Shown here: positions 7,990 through 16,655 of the stretch, piece after piece
Numbering within the stretch: the stretch's first letter is position 1
How the letters are laid out: each line of letters opens with the position of its first letter
Origin: Burkholderia sp. Leaf177
GTDB taxonomy: Bacteria > Pseudomonadota > Gammaproteobacteria > Burkholderiales > Burkholderiaceae
Direction of reading: 5' to 3'
Assembly (NCBI RefSeq): GCF_001424345.1
Contig: NZ_LMPF01000001.1
Coordinates: 203,751 to 267,750 of the forward strand
DNA: 64,000 bases
Notes under the pieces: generated by a model
Database searches by the model: none
Seen by the model: only the letters and a program-made list of their open reading frames with translations
Told to the model about the DNA's origin: nothing
Position numbers and translations under genes: made by a program

Positions 7990-8862
7990 TCAACGTGAAT
8001 CGATAAACGCCGCGACATCGGCAAGAACCGTCGAGCGTCCGCGCAAGGGCAACGCCAGCGCCGAAACAATCCGCACATGGCTGAAACCCTCGTAATGTTT
8101 CACTTCCACAGAATCGCCGTGCCGGCGCAGAACAGCCGCAAGGCGATCGGTGTTGCCCGGATCGACGGTGGTGTCGTCGGTGCCGGCAGCGAGGAACATG
8201 GGCGGTTCGTGGCCGGTGACGTAGTTGACCGGCTGACTTTCGGAGCGCGTGGCGGAGGGGAATACGTCGAGCAGCGTGCGGTCTTTTATCGGCAGGAAAT
8301 CGTAAGGGCCGGCGAGTCCGATCACGCCGCGCAGGTCTGCCTTCGACATCGATTGCGTCGCCAGATAACGCGGGTCAGTCGCAATCAGCGCAGCCAGATG
8401 CGCGCCGGCCGAATGGCCCATCACGAACAAGCGGTCCGGATCGCCGCCGAATTCATGCGCGTGATCGCGCGCCCAGCGCACGGCGGCTGCGGCGTCATCC
8501 ACAAAACCGGGAAAAGCCGTTTCCGGATATTTCCGATAATCAGGCAACACAGCCACGTAGCCGCGCGAAGTCAGCGCCTGGGCGACAAAAAGATAGTTGC
8601 TGCGGCTGCCGTTTTGCCAGCTTCCGCCGTAGAAAAACACGACGATTGGGCGCTTGTCTTCGGTCGCGGCAGGCTGCGAGGGAATGTAGACATCGAGCTT
8701 CTGTTCCGGATCCGAGCCATAGGCAATATCGGCTGTTTTCCGGTAGCCGCTCGACGGAATCGTGGCGTTTAGAAGCTTGACGGGGCTGCATGCGGCAAGT
8801 GCTGTAGCGAACAGGCTGGCAAAACCGAGCATAAGGGTGCGGCGTTTTTGTTGGTCTGGCAT
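7990..8862 (-). CDS. Alpha/beta-hydrolase lipoprotein, esterase/lipase family
   Basis: 290-residue esterase. The N-terminus carries a signal sequence ending in a lipobox LAAC (Cys25), so it should be a lipid-anchored periplasmic or outer-membrane protein. The oxyanion-hole motif is FFYGGSW (76-82), the nucleophile elbow GHSAGAH has Ser151, and likely Asp (GTDDTTVDPG) and His (EGFSHVRI) triad members follow. It fits the hormone-sensitive-lipase-like or BD-FAE/carboxylesterase group. Natural ester substrate unknown. It is a single gene between the small membrane protein and rsuA-type gene, both on the same strand. Confidence 0.82.
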   Translation of the reverse strand: MPDQQKRRTLMLGFASLFATALAACSPVKLLNATIPSSGYRKTADIAYGSDPEQKLDVYIPSQPAATEDKRPIVVFFYGGSWQNGSRSNYLFVAQALTSRGYVAVLPDYRKYPETAFPGFVDDAAAAVRWARDHAHEFGGDPDRLFVMGHSAGAHLAALIATDPRYLATQSMSKADLRGVIGLAGPYDFLPIKDRTLLDVFPSATRSESQPVNYVTGHEPPMFLAAGTDDTTVDPGNTDRLAAVLRRHGDSVEVKHYEGFSHVRIVSALALPLRGRSTVLADVAAFIDSR

Positions 8863-8925
8863 GAAGTTCTTGAGGCGAAGGGATGCCAGATTTACGTTCG
8901 GCGCAGCCGGATGGATGCATCGTGA

Positions 8926-9639
8926 TCAGGCTTGCCTGAGGTCCGCGAGGTCCGCGTCGGTCAGCCAGCGCCACTGGCCGCAAGCGAGATCGTCCGGCAA
9001 ACCGTATCCGCCAATCCGTTCCCGATGCAGCCCTTCCACACGATTCCCCGACGCCGCGACCATGCGCTTGACCTGGTGATACTTGCCCTCCAGCACGGAT
9101 AGTTCCAGCAACCGCTCGCCACGTCGATTCGCCGATACCGCGGCGATCGCTCGAGACTCGCCATGCAGCAGGACGCCGTCGCGAAGTGCGCCGAGCTGGG
9201 TGTCATCGAGTGGATGCTTCGTGGTTGCGAGGTAGACCTTCGGCACCTTCTTTTTCGGCGATGTGAACGCGTGGACAAACGCGCCGTCGTCGGACAAGAG
9301 CAGCAGGCCGGTCGTGTCCTGATCGAGCCGTCCGACGCACTGCACGCCGCGCTCCGCCAGTTGCGGCGGCAGCAGATGAAACACGCTCAAATGATGCTGC
9401 GGATCGCGTGAACATTCATAGCCCGGCGGCTTGTTCAGCGCCAGATACGCTTTCTCGCGATACTGCCAGCGCGTGCCATCGACCTGGAACTCGAAGGATG
9501 CGAGGGCGTCGGACGTGATTGTCGTGTCCGGATTGGTGCACGCCGATCCGCCAATAAAAACGCGCCCGTCCGCAATCATCGCGCGGCATTGGCGGCGCGA
9601 GCCGAAGCCCTGCGTGAAAAGAATACGTTCGAGATCCAT
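8926..9639 (-). CDS. rsuA: Pseudouridine synthase, RsuA/RluB family
   Basis: 237-residue RNA pseudouridine synthase. The N-terminal S4-like RNA-binding domain (residues 1-55, LERILFTQGFGSRRQCRAMI) is followed by the catalytic domain with the GRLDQDTTGLLLL motif; catalytic Asp106. The C-terminal motif GKYHQVKRMVAASGN is also typical. Length and S4 domain fit RsuA, which modifies one uridine of 16S rRNA (position 516 in E. coli), better than the large-subunit enzymes; the exact target is inference. ATG 9639 starts the S4 domain; a GTG at 9681 would add residues unlike the family. A TAGAAT -10-like box lies at 9682-9687 on the minus strand. Confidence 0.82.
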   Translation of the reverse strand: MDLERILFTQGFGSRRQCRAMIADGRVFIGGSACTNPDTTITSDALASFEFQVDGTRWQYREKAYLALNKPPGYECSRDPQHHLSVFHLLPPQLAERGVQCVGRLDQDTTGLLLLSDDGAFVHAFTSPKKKVPKVYLATTKHPLDDTQLGALRDGVLLHGESRAIAAVSANRRGERLLELSVLEGKYHQVKRMVAASGNRVEGLHRERIGGYGLPDDLACGQWRWLTDADLADLRQA

Positions 9640-9852
9640 CGGGCTGATGCCTGGCGCAATTGAAAAGGAGGGCGGGCGCACATTCTAGCAATGCACGCGA
9701 AACGCCATCTTTCATGGATATGCCACCGAGCGCCGTCTATGCTTTTCCAGATCACCGATCAACATTCACCATCCACCATCTGCGAAAGGAAGCTGAAACC
9801 GCATTGACGCATCATCCACTCGACACCCCTCTTTTTCCTCAAGGAGCAGGAC

Positions 9853-11574
9853 ATGGCAAAAAACACGGTTGCGGAATTTCTGGCGAAGACATTGGCCGCA
9901 GCGGGCGTCGAACGAATCTGGGGCGTAACGGGCGACAGCCTGAACGGACTTGCCTATAGCCTCGATCAGGTTGGATCGATCAAATGGATGCACACGCGGC
10001 ACGAGGAAGTCGCGGCGTTCGCAGCCGGCGCCGACGCGGCGTCCACCGGCAAGCTCGCCGTCTGCGCCGGGAGTTGCGGCCCGGGCAACCTGCATCTGAT
10101 CAACGGCTTGTACGACTGTCACCGCAACCAGCAGCCGGTTCTGGCGATTGCCGCGCATATTCCGTCATCGGAAATCGGGCTCGGGTACTTCCAGGAAACG
10201 CATCCGACCGCGATTTTCAAGGAATGCAGCCATTACGTGGAGCTGGTTTCCAATGCCGCGCAGTTTCCGCGCGTGCTCGCCCGCGCGATGCGCACGGCGA
10301 TCGAAGAACGCGGCGTGGCCGTGATCGTGTTGCCGGGCGATGTTGCTTTGAGCGAAGCGCCTGCCGAGACGCCATCGTGGTCGCCGACGGGACCGTCGAC
10401 CATCCTGCCGTCGGATATCGATATTGAACGGCTCGCGGCCATGCTCAACGAGTCGGACGCGGTCACGCTCATGTGCGGCAGCGGCACCGCCGGCGCCCAC
10501 GACGAAGTCGTCGCGCTGGCCGACGCGCTCGGCGCGCCCGTGGTCCACGCCATGCGCGGCAAGCAGTTCATCGAATGGGACAATCCGTACGACGTCGGCA
10601 TGACAGGGTTGATCGGCTTCAGCTCCGGCTACCACGCCATGATGTCGTGCGACACGCTGCTTTTGCTCGGCTGCGATTTCCCATATCGCCCGTTCTATCC
10701 GACCGACGCCAAGATCATCCAGATCGACTGGCGCGGGTCGAAGCTCGGCGCGCGTGCACCCTTGTCGCTCGGGCTGGTGGGCACGGTGAAGGAAACGGTC
10801 GCGGCCGTGTTGCCGAAGATCACGCGCAAGCCGGACCGCGATTTCATCGATACCGCGCGCAAGCACTATGCATCGGCGAGAAAAGGGCTGGACGAACTGG
10901 CGACGCCCTCAGGTCCCGGTCGTCCGATCCATCCGCAATACCTGACGAAGCTGATCGACGAAGCCGCCGACGAAAACGCCATTTTCACCGCCGATGTCGG
11001 TACGCCAACCGTCTGGGCCGCACGCTACCTGACCATGAACGGCAAGCGTCAGCTGCACGGCTCGTTCAACCACGGCTCCATGGCGAACGCGATGCCGCAG
11101 GCGCTCGGTGCGCAGGGCGCGCATCCGGGGCGGCAGGTGATTTCGCTATCGGGTGACGGCGGTTTATCAATGCTGCTCGGCGACCTCCTGAGCGCCCGCC
11201 AACTCGAATTGCCGATCAAAGTGGTGGTTTATAACAACAGTCTGCTCGGCTTCGTTTCCATGGAGCTGAAGGCTGCCGGTTACCTCGATACCAACGTCGA
11301 TCTCGCCAAGACCGACTTCGCAGCTATCGCGCAGGGCGCGGGTATTTTCAGCATCCGCGTGGAGGAGTCGGAGGACATTGCAGAGGCGCTGCAGAAGGCT
11401 TTCGCGCATCCGGGGCCGGCGCTGGTGGACGTGGTGACGTCCAAGCACGAACTCGCGATGCCGCCCAAAGTCGAGTTGGCGCAGGCCAAAGGATTCAGCC
11501 TCTACATGTTGCGGGCGATCCTGAACGGTCGCGGCGATGAAATCGTGGAGCTCGCGAAAACTAATTTCCGATAG
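9853..11574 (+). CDS. poxB: Pyruvate dehydrogenase (quinone), thiamine-diphosphate enzyme
   Basis: 573-residue TPP enzyme, almost exactly the length of E. coli PoxB, which oxidises pyruvate to acetate and CO2 and passes electrons to ubiquinone at the membrane. Visible motifs are the catalytic Glu51 in [14 protein letters not shown], the [16 protein letters not shown] segment, and the TPP/Mg motif GDGG (about 434) ending in [10 protein letters not shown]. The C-terminal 30 residues ([20 protein letters not shown]) look amphipathic, like the lipid-binding tail of PoxB. A clear site AAGGAGCAGGAC precedes the ATG. Acetolactate synthase is a less likely alternative because the sequence lacks a partner subunit and has the PoxB tail. 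Confidence 0.88.
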   Translation: MAKNTVAEFLAKTLAAAGVERIWGVTGDSLNGLAYSLDQVGSIKWMHTRHEEVAAFAAGADAASTGKLAVCAGSCGPGNLHLINGLYDCHRNQQPVLAIAAHIPSSEIGLGYFQETHPTAIFKECSHYVELVSNAAQFPRVLARAMRTAIEERGVAVIVLPGDVALSEAPAETPSWSPTGPSTILPSDIDIERLAAMLNESDAVTLMCGSGTAGAHDEVVALADALGAPVVHAMRGKQFIEWDNPYDVGMTGLIGFSSGYHAMMSCDTLLLLGCDFPYRPFYPTDAKIIQIDWRGSKLGARAPLSLGLVGTVKETVAAVLPKITRKPDRDFIDTARKHYASARKGLDELATPSGPGRPIHPQYLTKLIDEAADENAIFTADVGTPTVWAARYLTMNGKRQLHGSFNHGSMANAMPQALGAQGAHPGRQVISLSGDGGLSMLLGDLLSARQLELPIKVVVYNNSLLGFVSMELKAAGYLDTNVDLAKTDFAAIAQGAGIFSIRVEESEDIAEALQKAFAHPGPALVDVVTSKHELAMPPKVELAQAKGFSLYMLRAILNGRGDEIVELAKTNFR

Positions 11575-11659
11575 GAATATTCTGATTTCGTTGAAATTCT
11601 AGCTATTTCGAACAACAATGCGGTGCTGCAATCGATTTACAACTCCAGGGAGATTGGCA

Positions 11660-11956
11660 ATGAAGAAGTTCTCGCAAATTGCATTGGTTGGTGCACTCGC
11701 ATTCGCGTTTGCAGGCGCGGCAATGGCTCAGGGAGCAGGCGGTGGTGGCGGTTCGAAGACCGACGAAAGCAAGCCGCCGGTCAGCCCGGTTGAACCGAAG
11801 CCGCATCTGCCGCATTTGAAGCATCACAAGAAAGCAGCATCGGAAGCGGGCGGCACGACGTTGCACAAGCAAGACAAGGCATCACATTTGAAGGGTGCAT
11901 CGGCTGCCGCGGCTGCGTCGGCGATGGGCACGAACGACAAGGGCGCACCGCAGTAA
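11660..11956 (+). CDS. Small secreted Gly/Lys/His-rich protein of unknown function
   Basis: 98-residue protein with a clear Sec signal peptide (MKKFSQIALVGALAFAFAGA, likely cut after AMA at about residue 23). The mature part is low complexity: a poly-Gly run, a Pro/Glu stretch, then PHLPHLKHHKKAAS with clustered His and Lys, and an Ala-rich tail. AGGGAG precedes the ATG. It sits alone between poxB and a strong terminator. The His-rich patch might bind metal, but that is a guess; I do not recognise a family. Confidence 0.7.
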   Translation: MKKFSQIALVGALAFAFAGAAMAQGAGGGGGSKTDESKPPVSPVEPKPHLPHLKHHKKAASEAGGTTLHKQDKASHLKGASAAAAASAMGTNDKGAPQ

Positions 11957-11977
11957 GCGGCCCTTCAGTAGATATGG

Positions 11978-12012
11978 AAAAAGCGGCACGCGTGAGCGTG
12001 CCGCTTTTTTTT
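11978..12012. terminator. Bidirectional intrinsic terminator
   Basis: Stem GCGGCACGC / GCGTGCCGC with a GTGA loop, flanked by AAAAA on the left and eight T on the right. It separates the small secreted protein gene (plus) from the converging NYN-domain gene (minus). Confidence 0.92.
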
Positions 12013-12033
12013 GTGCTGCTTTTTTCGTCCTGC

Positions 12034-13722
12034 TTAGTCTTCGCTGGTTGCCGCAGCCTTCGGGCCACGGCCGCGTGGCGCTGTCTTGCGTGCCGTTTTC
12101 TTCGCGGCCGCTTTTTTCGCCGCGGGCGCTTTCTTCGGCTGTGCGGTTTGGGCTACATCCGCACTTTCGACCAGTTCGGCTTGTGCGGGAGTCGCCGCTT
12201 TCTTCGATGCAACCTGACGCCCGCGCCGCGCCGCGCCGCGTTTTGGTTCAGGCGTTTCGCTGATCTCGCTCAGCAAGGCAAGCGCTTCTTCCTCGCGATG
12301 CTTGATGGCGGGTATCGGCGCGATGGCAGGTTCTTCGGCAGCCGGCGCAACAGGTTCGAAGAACGGCTGTTCGGGAACCGCAGCGGGCTGGACAACGGGG
12401 GCATCGGCAAATAGCGGCTCGCGCGCTTGCTGCGGCCGAGGATTCCGTCCGTTCCTCCGATTGCGCTCCCGGCCCGAACCCTGACGCGGTTCGGGCTGCT
12501 TTTCAGTCTGCAAGTCGGGCTGTGCGTCGGAATGCTCGTCGGACTCTTCTTCATAGAACGGCGATACCGGGCGTCGCGATTGTTCGCTCGGCGTGCTTCT
12601 GCGTTGCCATTCGTCGCCGAAATCGGTCTGCGCTTCTGCTGGAGCGTCGGGTTGCGCGGCGGCCTGCACTTCGGCAGGCGCATCAACTTGCGCCTCTGCA
12701 AAGAGTGGCTCGGACGCTTGCGGGCGCGTATTGCGGCCTCTGCGGCGATTGCGTTCGCCGCCCGATCTCGCCGCCTGGCGATTTTCCGGTGCCGCGACCG
12801 GCGTTTCAACTTCGCGCGATGTTTCAACCGCCGTCGTTTCCACTGCAGCCACCGTCTGCGTCCGATACACAAACGCGCCCGATTTCTCGTCGCGTCCAAC
12901 TTCCAGCAAGCCTCGCGATTGCGCTTCCTCGAGCAAGTTGCCGAACGCGCGGAAGCCGTAGTACGACTCGTTGAAGTCGGGCTTGCGCCGCTTGATCGCG
13001 CTCTTCAATACCGACGCCCAGATCTTCCCGCTCTCGCCGCGCTCGGAGGCGAGGTCGTCGAATGTTTCGACCGCAATCGCGATGGCCTTCGCCTTGCGCG
13101 CCTCGATTTCCTGCTTCGGCTGGCGGTCGTCGTCGGAACCGCGTTTGTTCGATGAAGACGCCGATGCCGCCGCCGCATTTGCATCGCGTGCATCGCGGGC
13201 TTCACGCGCCTCGCGAGCTTCACGTTTGGCGATGGCGCGTTGCTGCTCGCGCACGAGGTCATCGTAGAAAATGAATTCGTCGCAGTTCGCGACGAGCAGA
13301 TCGGAGGTCGAGTTTTTCACGCCCACGCCGATCACTTTCTTCGCGTTCTCGCGCAACTTGGACACCAGCGGCGAAAAATCCGAATCCCCGCTGATGATGA
13401 CGAATGTATCGACATGCGACTTCGTATAACAAAGGTCGAGCGCATCGACCACGAGGCGGATATCCGCCGAATTCTTGCCCGACTGGCGCACATGCGGTAT
13501 TTCGATCAACTCGAAACTCGCTTCGTGCATGGCGGCTTTGAAACCTTTATAGCGATCCCAGTCGCAATAAGCCTTTTTCACCACGATGCTGCCCTTGAGC
13601 AGCAGGCGTTCGAGCACCGGCATGATGTCGAACTTGTCGTACTTCGCGTCGCGCACGCCGAGGGCGACGTTTTCGAAGTCGCAAAACAACGCCATGCTGA
13701 CGCTTTCGGGGAATGAGGCCAT
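12034..13722 (-). CDS. NYN-domain / OST-HTH (LOTUS) protein with Arg-rich repeats and Lys-Ala tail
   Basis: 562-residue predicted RNA-binding protein. Residues 8-155 form a NYN (PIN-like ribonuclease) domain, LabA-type, with acidic positions Asp15 (FCDFEN), Asp87 (NSADIRL), Asp113 and Asp115 (SGDSDFSPL). A charged Ala/Arg/Glu repeat (169-183) leads to an OST-HTH/LOTUS domain (217-288). The rest is disordered. It holds two copies of an ERNRR-GRN-RPQ-EPLFA motif (324-345 and 420-441), like the Arg-rich motifs of RNase E scaffolds, and an Ala/Lys-rich histone-H1-like tail (533-562). ATG 13722 has GGAG seven bases upstream. RNA cleavage or binding is inferred from domains; target unknown. Confidence 0.82.
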   Translation of the reverse strand: MASFPESVSMALFCDFENVALGVRDAKYDKFDIMPVLERLLLKGSIVVKKAYCDWDRYKGFKAAMHEASFELIEIPHVRQSGKNSADIRLVVDALDLCYTKSHVDTFVIISGDSDFSPLVSKLRENAKKVIGVGVKNSTSDLLVANCDEFIFYDDLVREQQRAIAKREAREAREARDARDANAAAASASSSNKRGSDDDRQPKQEIEARKAKAIAIAVETFDDLASERGESGKIWASVLKSAIKRRKPDFNESYYGFRAFGNLLEEAQSRGLLEVGRDEKSGAFVYRTQTVAAVETTAVETSREVETPVAAPENRQAARSGGERNRRRGRNTRPQASEPLFAEAQVDAPAEVQAAAQPDAPAEAQTDFGDEWQRRSTPSEQSRRPVSPFYEEESDEHSDAQPDLQTEKQPEPRQGSGRERNRRNGRNPRPQQAREPLFADAPVVQPAAVPEQPFFEPVAPAAEEPAIAPIPAIKHREEEALALLSEISETPEPKRGAARRGRQVASKKAATPAQAELVESADVAQTAQPKKAPAAKKAAAKKTARKTAPRGRGPKAAATSED

Positions 13723-13817
13723 AGAAACTCCAGCGGAATGCCGGGTGTGCACGGCAGTATTGAATTGTGCGCACATGATATCTGTTTGCGCGCCGAGGTT
13801 TGCGGCGCGGGAAACAA

Positions 13818-14723
13818 TCAGCGCCCGGCGGAAGGCGCCGCTGGAAAACATCGCTCGCAAATAAAGTCGATGAACACGCGCAACTTCGGCGCGACGTGTT
13901 TGCCCGAAGGCCACATGATGCGAAACGTTCCGCCGGTCTCCGAGCAGTCATCGAGCACGCTCACAAGCCGGCCGGACGCCAGATGTTCGTGGATCGCGAA
14001 GTCCGGCAGGTAGGAGATTCCAACGCCCTGCAACGCAAAACCGATTCGTGCAACGAGGTTGTTGCAGACAATCGACGGCGGCAGTTGAAAGTCGGATTGC
14101 ACACTGTCCCGATGAAGCGGCCAGACCTCCAGCTTTCCGGTGTTGGGATATCGGAATTGAATGCACGTGTGTTGCATCAGATCGTTCGCGCGCTGCGGTT
14201 TTCCGTGCTTCTCGAAGTACGCCGGCGAGCCCGCCAGCAGCATGCGGTAGGCGCCCATGCGGCGGCTCGTCAAACGTGAGTCGAGCACGTCGCCGGTGCG
14301 GATGACGGCATCGAATCCTTCTTCGATGATATCCACCTGCCGGTCGGTGAAATCCAGGTCGAGATCCACCGCCGGGTGCGCGAGTTTGAAGGCTGCCATG
14401 ACATGCAGGAACGGCTCGGTGACAAGCGGCAGGCTGACCCGCAAGCGGCCGCGCGGCGCGACGTTCACCTGAGACAGCTCGGCTTCGGCCGCCTCGATCT
14501 CGGCCAGAATGCGGCGGCTCCGTTCGAGAAACAGCGCGCCTTCGGATGTCAGCGCGACGCTGCGCGTACTCCGATGAAAAAGCCGCACGCCGAGTTTTTC
14601 TTCCAACGCGCTCACGCGTTTGCCAACCGCGGACGCCGATACACCCAGCAGCCTGCCCGCCGCGACGAAACTGCGTGTCTCCGCGACCTGCACGAATACG
14701 TTGAACGCGCTGATGCTGTCCAT
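13818..14723 (-). CDS. LysR-family transcriptional regulator
   Basis: 301-residue LysR regulator: N-terminal winged helix-turn-helix (about 1-60, with SFVAAGRLLGVSASAVGKRV) and a LysR substrate-binding domain (about 90-295). ATG 14723 has GGAG five bases upstream. It is divergent from the dehydrogenase gene at 14841 across 117 bases, the classical arrangement for a LysR protein controlling its neighbour, so the dehydrogenase is the likely target. The inducer is not predictable. Belongs to the CrgA/AaeR-like subgroup judged by the DSISAFNVFVQVAETRSF start. Confidence 0.88.
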   Translation of the reverse strand: MDSISAFNVFVQVAETRSFVAAGRLLGVSASAVGKRVSALEEKLGVRLFHRSTRSVALTSEGALFLERSRRILAEIEAAEAELSQVNVAPRGRLRVSLPLVTEPFLHVMAAFKLAHPAVDLDLDFTDRQVDIIEEGFDAVIRTGDVLDSRLTSRRMGAYRMLLAGSPAYFEKHGKPQRANDLMQHTCIQFRYPNTGKLEVWPLHRDSVQSDFQLPPSIVCNNLVARIGFALQGVGISYLPDFAIHEHLASGRLVSVLDDCSETGGTFRIMWPSGKHVAPKLRVFIDFICERCFPAAPSAGR

Positions 14724-14840
14724 TTTCACTCCAATTGCGGAGGAGTGGCTCCGCACAGAGCGGAACTCTACCCTACTTACTCCGCAACGTTGCGTTCCCT
14801 ACGATAGGACATCGCCAATTTAATCAAGGAGTTCAACGTC

Positions 14841-15866
14841 ATGAGCGCCAATATGAATCGTTGGGAAATCCCGTCGCTGGGTTTGGGCAAACTTGCTTTG
14901 CGCACCGCGCCGCGCCCCGTTCCGAAACCGGGCGAAGTGCTCGTGGAAGTCGAAGCGGTATCGTTGAATTATCGCGATGCCGAAGTCGCCGATAACGGCA
15001 TGGGCAACGTCCTCGAATTTCCATTTACGCCGGGCTCGGACATGGCCGGACGCGTCGTGGACGTCGGCGAGGGCGTGACGCGTTTTGCCGTCGGGGATCG
15101 CGTGATTTCGGCCTACATTCCAGGTTGGATAGATGGCGCGCCGCGTTCATGGGCCGAAGCGCCCACGCAAGGCGGACCGCTGCCCGGTATGCTGACCGAG
15201 TTCATCGCGACGCCGGCCGAGTGGTGCGTGGCCGCACCGGCAACGCTCACGGCCGCCGAGGCCAGCACGCTGCCGGTCGCGGCCGTCACCGCTTGGATGG
15301 CGCTCGTGGAGTTGGGTCATCTGAACGCCGGTCATACGGTTGTGGTGCAAGGGACGGGCGGGGTGTCGCTGTTCGCGGTCCAGCTCGCGGCGGCCAGCGG
15401 CGCGACGGTGATCATCACCAGCAGCAGCGACGCAAAGATCGCCCGCGCGCTCGAACTCGGCGCCACGCACGGCATCAATCGCCACACGACACCCGAATGG
15501 CAGAACGAAGTCCGCACGCTGACCGATGGCCGCGGCGCCGACCATATTCTCGAAATGGCCGGTGGCGAAAATCTGGCGCGCTCGTTGAAAGCCGTGGCGA
15601 CGGGCGGCCGGATATCGGTGATCGGCTTACTGGAATCGAACGAGTTGACGCTGCCTATATTGCCGTTGCTTGGCAGCCGGGCGTCGATAGTGGGAATCGC
15701 GGTCGGGCCGCGTCGCGTGCTGGAAGACGTCGTGCGCATGATCGACCGGCATGGCATCAAGCCGGTTATCGATGCGGTTTATCCGTTCGAGCAAGTGCCG
15801 CAAGCGTTCGAACATTTGCAGCGCGGTCCGTTCGGCAAAGTCGTGGTGCAGGTAGCCAAGGCTTGA
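14841..15866 (+). CDS. Zinc-independent MDR-family NAD(P)-dependent alcohol dehydrogenase/quinone reductase
   Basis: 341-residue medium-chain dehydrogenase/reductase. The N-terminal GroES-like part has YRDAEVADNGMG and the substrate-domain motif GSDMAGRVVDVGEGV. The Rossmann domain has VVVQGTGGVSLFAVQLA at about residues 163-179. The catalytic zinc Cys and structural-zinc Cys cluster are not visible, so it probably acts as a quinone oxidoreductase or reductase rather than a zinc alcohol dehydrogenase. AAGGAG lies 9 bases before the ATG. Divergent LysR gene at 13818 is its likely regulator. Substrate unknown. Confidence 0.85.
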   Translation: MSANMNRWEIPSLGLGKLALRTAPRPVPKPGEVLVEVEAVSLNYRDAEVADNGMGNVLEFPFTPGSDMAGRVVDVGEGVTRFAVGDRVISAYIPGWIDGAPRSWAEAPTQGGPLPGMLTEFIATPAEWCVAAPATLTAAEASTLPVAAVTAWMALVELGHLNAGHTVVVQGTGGVSLFAVQLAAASGATVIITSSSDAKIARALELGATHGINRHTTPEWQNEVRTLTDGRGADHILEMAGGENLARSLKAVATGGRISVIGLLESNELTLPILPLLGSRASIVGIAVGPRRVLEDVVRMIDRHGIKPVIDAVYPFEQVPQAFEHLQRGPFGKVVVQVAKA

Positions 15867-15914
15867 TGGTTGTGAAGGTCGCGATGGCCGGCGCGCATCC
15901 TGTTACGGTCCCGC

Positions 15915-16208
15915 TTAGTCGACCCGCCCGTAGCCCATGTCCTGCAACAGCAATGCGTAAGCGCGTTGCTCGTCGCCGCCGCATTCCGCGATCAGGCTGC
16001 GCCAGTTGCGTCGCGCGAAATAGCGGCGAACCACGGAAAAGACAGCGAACCGCATTGTCCATGCAACGAGCGTCACGCCGATGTATTGAACAACGGGCAA
16101 GAAGTACCAGGCGCTCAAGGTGAAGCCGGTGAGAACGAGCGTGACCAGCACCATGAGCGCGTTGACCGTCGCCATCTGTAGATAGAGTATTCGCGCTGGG
16201 TCTGCCAT
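15915..16208 (-). CDS. Small membrane protein, 97 residues
   Basis: 97-residue protein with two predicted membrane helices (about 12-35, NALMVLVTLVLTGFTLSAWYF, and 38-60) and a basic C-terminal cytoplasmic segment ending LLLQDMGYGRVD. ATG 16208 chosen; longer frame upstream reads into non-coding sequence. Converges on the dehydrogenase gene with a 48-base gap. No recognised family. Confidence 0.65.
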   Translation of the reverse strand: MADPARILYLQMATVNALMVLVTLVLTGFTLSAWYFLPVVQYIGVTLVAWTMRFAVFSVVRRYFARRNWRSLIAECGGDEQRAYALLLQDMGYGRVD

Positions 16209-16366
16209 GTCGTTCTCATCGACTTGCGTTGCGGGACGTCGGAGAACAACGCGTTCCCCGAGACTATGGGAGGCTTTACGGCAAATTTTGGGGAAACTTG
16301 AGAACGCCAGTTCGTGTTCGCATGACAAGGAACACGATCGATAGCCAAGAACGGCTTGCTGCGTAA

Positions 16367-16408
16367 AGACTGAAACGCGATGACTGAGACGCGAAGACTA
16401 GAACGAGA
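16367..16408. repeat. Three imperfect 14-base tandem repeats
   Basis: Three adjacent 14-base units AGACTGAAACGCGA, TGACTGAGACGCGA and AGACTAGAACGAGA occupy 16367-16380, 16381-16394 and 16395-16408, 17 bases beyond the 3' end of tRNA-Leu. No coding sense in this stretch. Confidence 0.7.
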
Positions 16409-16424
16409 ACGTCAGATATTTGCG

Positions 16425-16509
16425 TGGTGCCCGGGGCCGGAATCGAACCGGCACGCCTTGCGGCGGGGGATTTTGAGTCCCCTGCGTCTACCAATTTCAC
16501 CACCCGGGC
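16425..16509 (-). tRNA. tRNA-Leu (anticodon CAA)
   Basis: 85 bases including an encoded CCA end. Read on the minus strand the acceptor GCCCGGG pairs with CCCGGGC, the T arm contains GGTTCGAATCC, the anticodon stem is GGGGA/TCCCC with loop CTCAAAA (anticodon CAA, reading UUG), and there is a long variable arm, as expected for a class II leucine tRNA. No integrase or phage remnant is adjacent. Confidence 0.97.
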
Positions 16510-16655
16510 AAACAGCATTTGAACTTGCCGACAGACACGGAATAAATCCGACGCCAACCGGCAAGTCAGCGATTATGCCTAAATTCGTTTCCGGCGGCAA
16601 GCCTCAGGATGTTTGTCCGGGATAACGATTTGCACTGGCTCATTCACCGGCTCAT

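Noticed and set aside
16425..16509. tRNA-Leu as a phage or island attachment site
   Set aside because: No integrase, no flanking partial copy of the tRNA end and only ordinary genes on both sides.
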